A stretch of 64,000 bases of DNA, taken from NCBI RefSeq assembly GCF_918698245.1, contig NZ_CAKKMS010000004.1, positions 1 to 64,000 of the forward strand, in the 5' to 3' direction. The stretch is from Pedobacter sp. Bi126. GTDB taxonomy: Bacteria; Bacteroidota; Bacteroidia; Sphingobacteriales; Sphingobacteriaceae. Both the position numbers and the translations under genes were made by a program. The notes under the pieces are model-generated. The model ran no database searches. It saw only the letters and a list, made by a program, of their open reading frames with translations, and had not been told where the DNA came from. How positions within the stretch are numbered: position 1 is the stretch's first letter; each line of letters starts with the position of its first letter. Shown in pieces: positions 63,101-64,000 of this stretch.

Positions 63101-64000
63101 TTATTTAAACATCCCTTTCAGCTTTGCTAATTTTTCCTGCAGATCGCCATCAGCGTCTTTAGGCTCATTACGTGGCTTGAAATTGGATTTACTGTTATTC
63201 TGTTTAAAATCTTGTTTAGGTTTATGCTCCTTAGATTCCCGATTACGGACTTCCGGCTTCGGGCTGGCTTCAGTTTTCATCGATAGTGAAATCCTTTTGC
63301 GTGCTGCATCAACTTCCATTACCGTAACTTCTACCTTTTGGTGTACTTTAACCACATCATTTGGGTTAGCCACAAAGCGGTTAGCCAGCTGACTAGTGTG
63401 AACCAAGCCGTCCTGATGTACGCCGATATCAACAAAGGCACCGAAATTGGTGATGTTGGTTACAATTCCTGGGAGCTTCATACCCACCCTTAAATCTGAA
63501 ACCTCGTTTACGCCATCGGTAAAGCTAAAAGCTTCAAACTGTTCACGTGGATCGCGGCCGGGTTTTGCAAGTTCTTTTAAAATATCCGTTAATGTTGGTA
63601 AGCCGATTTCTTCGGTTACGTATTGCTGTGGTTTAATCTGTTTTTGTAGTTGCGGATCTTTCATTAAAGCGGAAACGGTAGTGCCAAGATCTTTCGCCAT
63701 TTTATCTACTACGGCATAACGTTCCGGGTGAACACCGCTCGTATCCAAAACATTTTCTGCATTGCGGATGCGCAAGAAGCCTGCTGCCTGCTCGTAGGCT
63801 TTATCGCCCAAACGAGGTACTTTTTTCAAACTTTCACGGTTTTTAAAAGCACCATGCGTATTTCTATAGTCTACAATATTTTGTGCTAAAGTTGGACCCA
63901 AGCCAGAAACATAGGCTAAGATCTGCTTTGAGGCCGTGTTTAATTCTACGCCAACAGCATTTACTGCACTGATTACCGTATCATCCAAACTTGCCTGTAA
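63101..64000 (-). CDS. tex: RNA-binding transcription accessory protein Tex, C-terminal part (cut by window edge)
   Basis: The reading frame continues past the window end (the last codons read LQASLDDTVISAVNAVGVE), so this is the C-terminal 300 residues of Tex. The HhH region (ILAYVSGLGPTLAQNIVDYRN, then LKKVPRLGDKAYEQAAGFLRI) is followed by the S1 RNA-binding domain (PGIVTNITNFGAFVDIGVHQDGLVH). A basic, N/K-rich tail closes it. The full protein is normally about 750-780 aa. Confidence 0.94.
   Translation of the reverse strand, partial: LQASLDDTVISAVNAVGVELNTASKQILAYVSGLGPTLAQNIVDYRNTHGAFKNRESLKKVPRLGDKAYEQAAGFLRIRNAENVLDTSGVHPERYAVVDKMAKDLGTTVSALMKDPQLQKQIKPQQYVTEEIGLPTLTDILKELAKPGRDPREQFEAFSFTDGVNEVSDLRVGMKLPGIVTNITNFGAFVDIGVHQDGLVHTSQLANRFVANPNDVVKVHQKVEVTVMEVDAARKRISLSMKTEASPKPEVRNRESKEHKPKQDFKQNNSKSNFKPRNEPKDADGDLQEKLAKLKGMFK

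Overview
The window looks like a chromosomal segment from a member of the Bacteroidota, most likely Sphingobacteriaceae (Pedobacter or a close relative). The evidence is the gliding/type IX secretion translocon gene sprA in its usual ruvA-sprA-gcvH setting, several large TonB-type or carboxypeptidase-regulatory-domain outer membrane beta-barrel proteins, promoters of the Bacteroidota type (TAnnTTTG with TTTG about 20 bases upstream), A+T-rich coding sequence, and ribosomal and translation genes of Bacteroidota type. No species assignment can be made without a search.

Layout. Bases 1-460 hold two tandem 5S rRNA genes, each with its own terminator, probably the 3' end of an rRNA operon. From 0.78 to 4.9 kb there is a minus-strand group: rlmN, rluF, an FMN reductase, a DinB-family protein and a YafY/WYL regulator. 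From 5.0 to 10.0 kb a hybrid sensor kinase faces a sigma-54 NtrC-type response regulator, followed by three near-identical small secreted proteins. A palindrome-rich gap leads to tRNA-Thr. From 10.6 to 23 kb lies a plus-strand run of metabolic and envelope genes: amidohydrolase, nitronate monooxygenase/FabK-like, acylphosphatase, MOP-type flippase, dut, TPR protein, DUF4292-like lipoprotein, EnvC-like amidase activator, two TatA proteins, gatA and a LysM lytic transglycosylase. From 23 to 35 kb come the malic enzyme/PTA fusion, ruvA, sprA, gcvH, a VanZ-like protein and a 41-residue lipoprotein. From 35 to 43.4 kb are two paralogous outer membrane barrels and feoAB. A gene-free patchwork of intergenic repeats (43.4-44.2 kb) precedes an Lrp/AsnC regulator, two very unusual tRNA-like genes and a LacI-family regulator.

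From 46.4 to 59.2 kb the minus strand carries the translation cluster rplM-rpsI-rpsB-tsf ... pyrH-frr. It is split between tsf and pyrH by an 8.6-kb accessory block: a two-domain lipoprotein, an Oar-like TonB receptor, a secreted class II cyclic-nucleotide phosphodiesterase, nagA and a Tat-exported phosphoesterase. The window ends with an ORF6N protein, an NMN adenylyltransferase/ribosylnicotinamide kinase (NadR-like) with PnuC, a MscS channel and the 3' part of tex.

The most unusual item is the pair of tRNA-like genes at 44858-44974 and 45047-45191. Both have intact acceptor, D and T arms on a tRNA-Leu(GAG)-like body. Both have an anticodon loop that reads GTC (Asp), a G discriminator, and a variable arm enlarged to about 45 and 76 nt. 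The base of that arm covaries between the copies (GGAG/CTCC versus GGGG/CCCC) and encloses conserved end motifs. A good promoter lies upstream and a good terminator downstream, so they look like maintained, expressed RNAs rather than debris.
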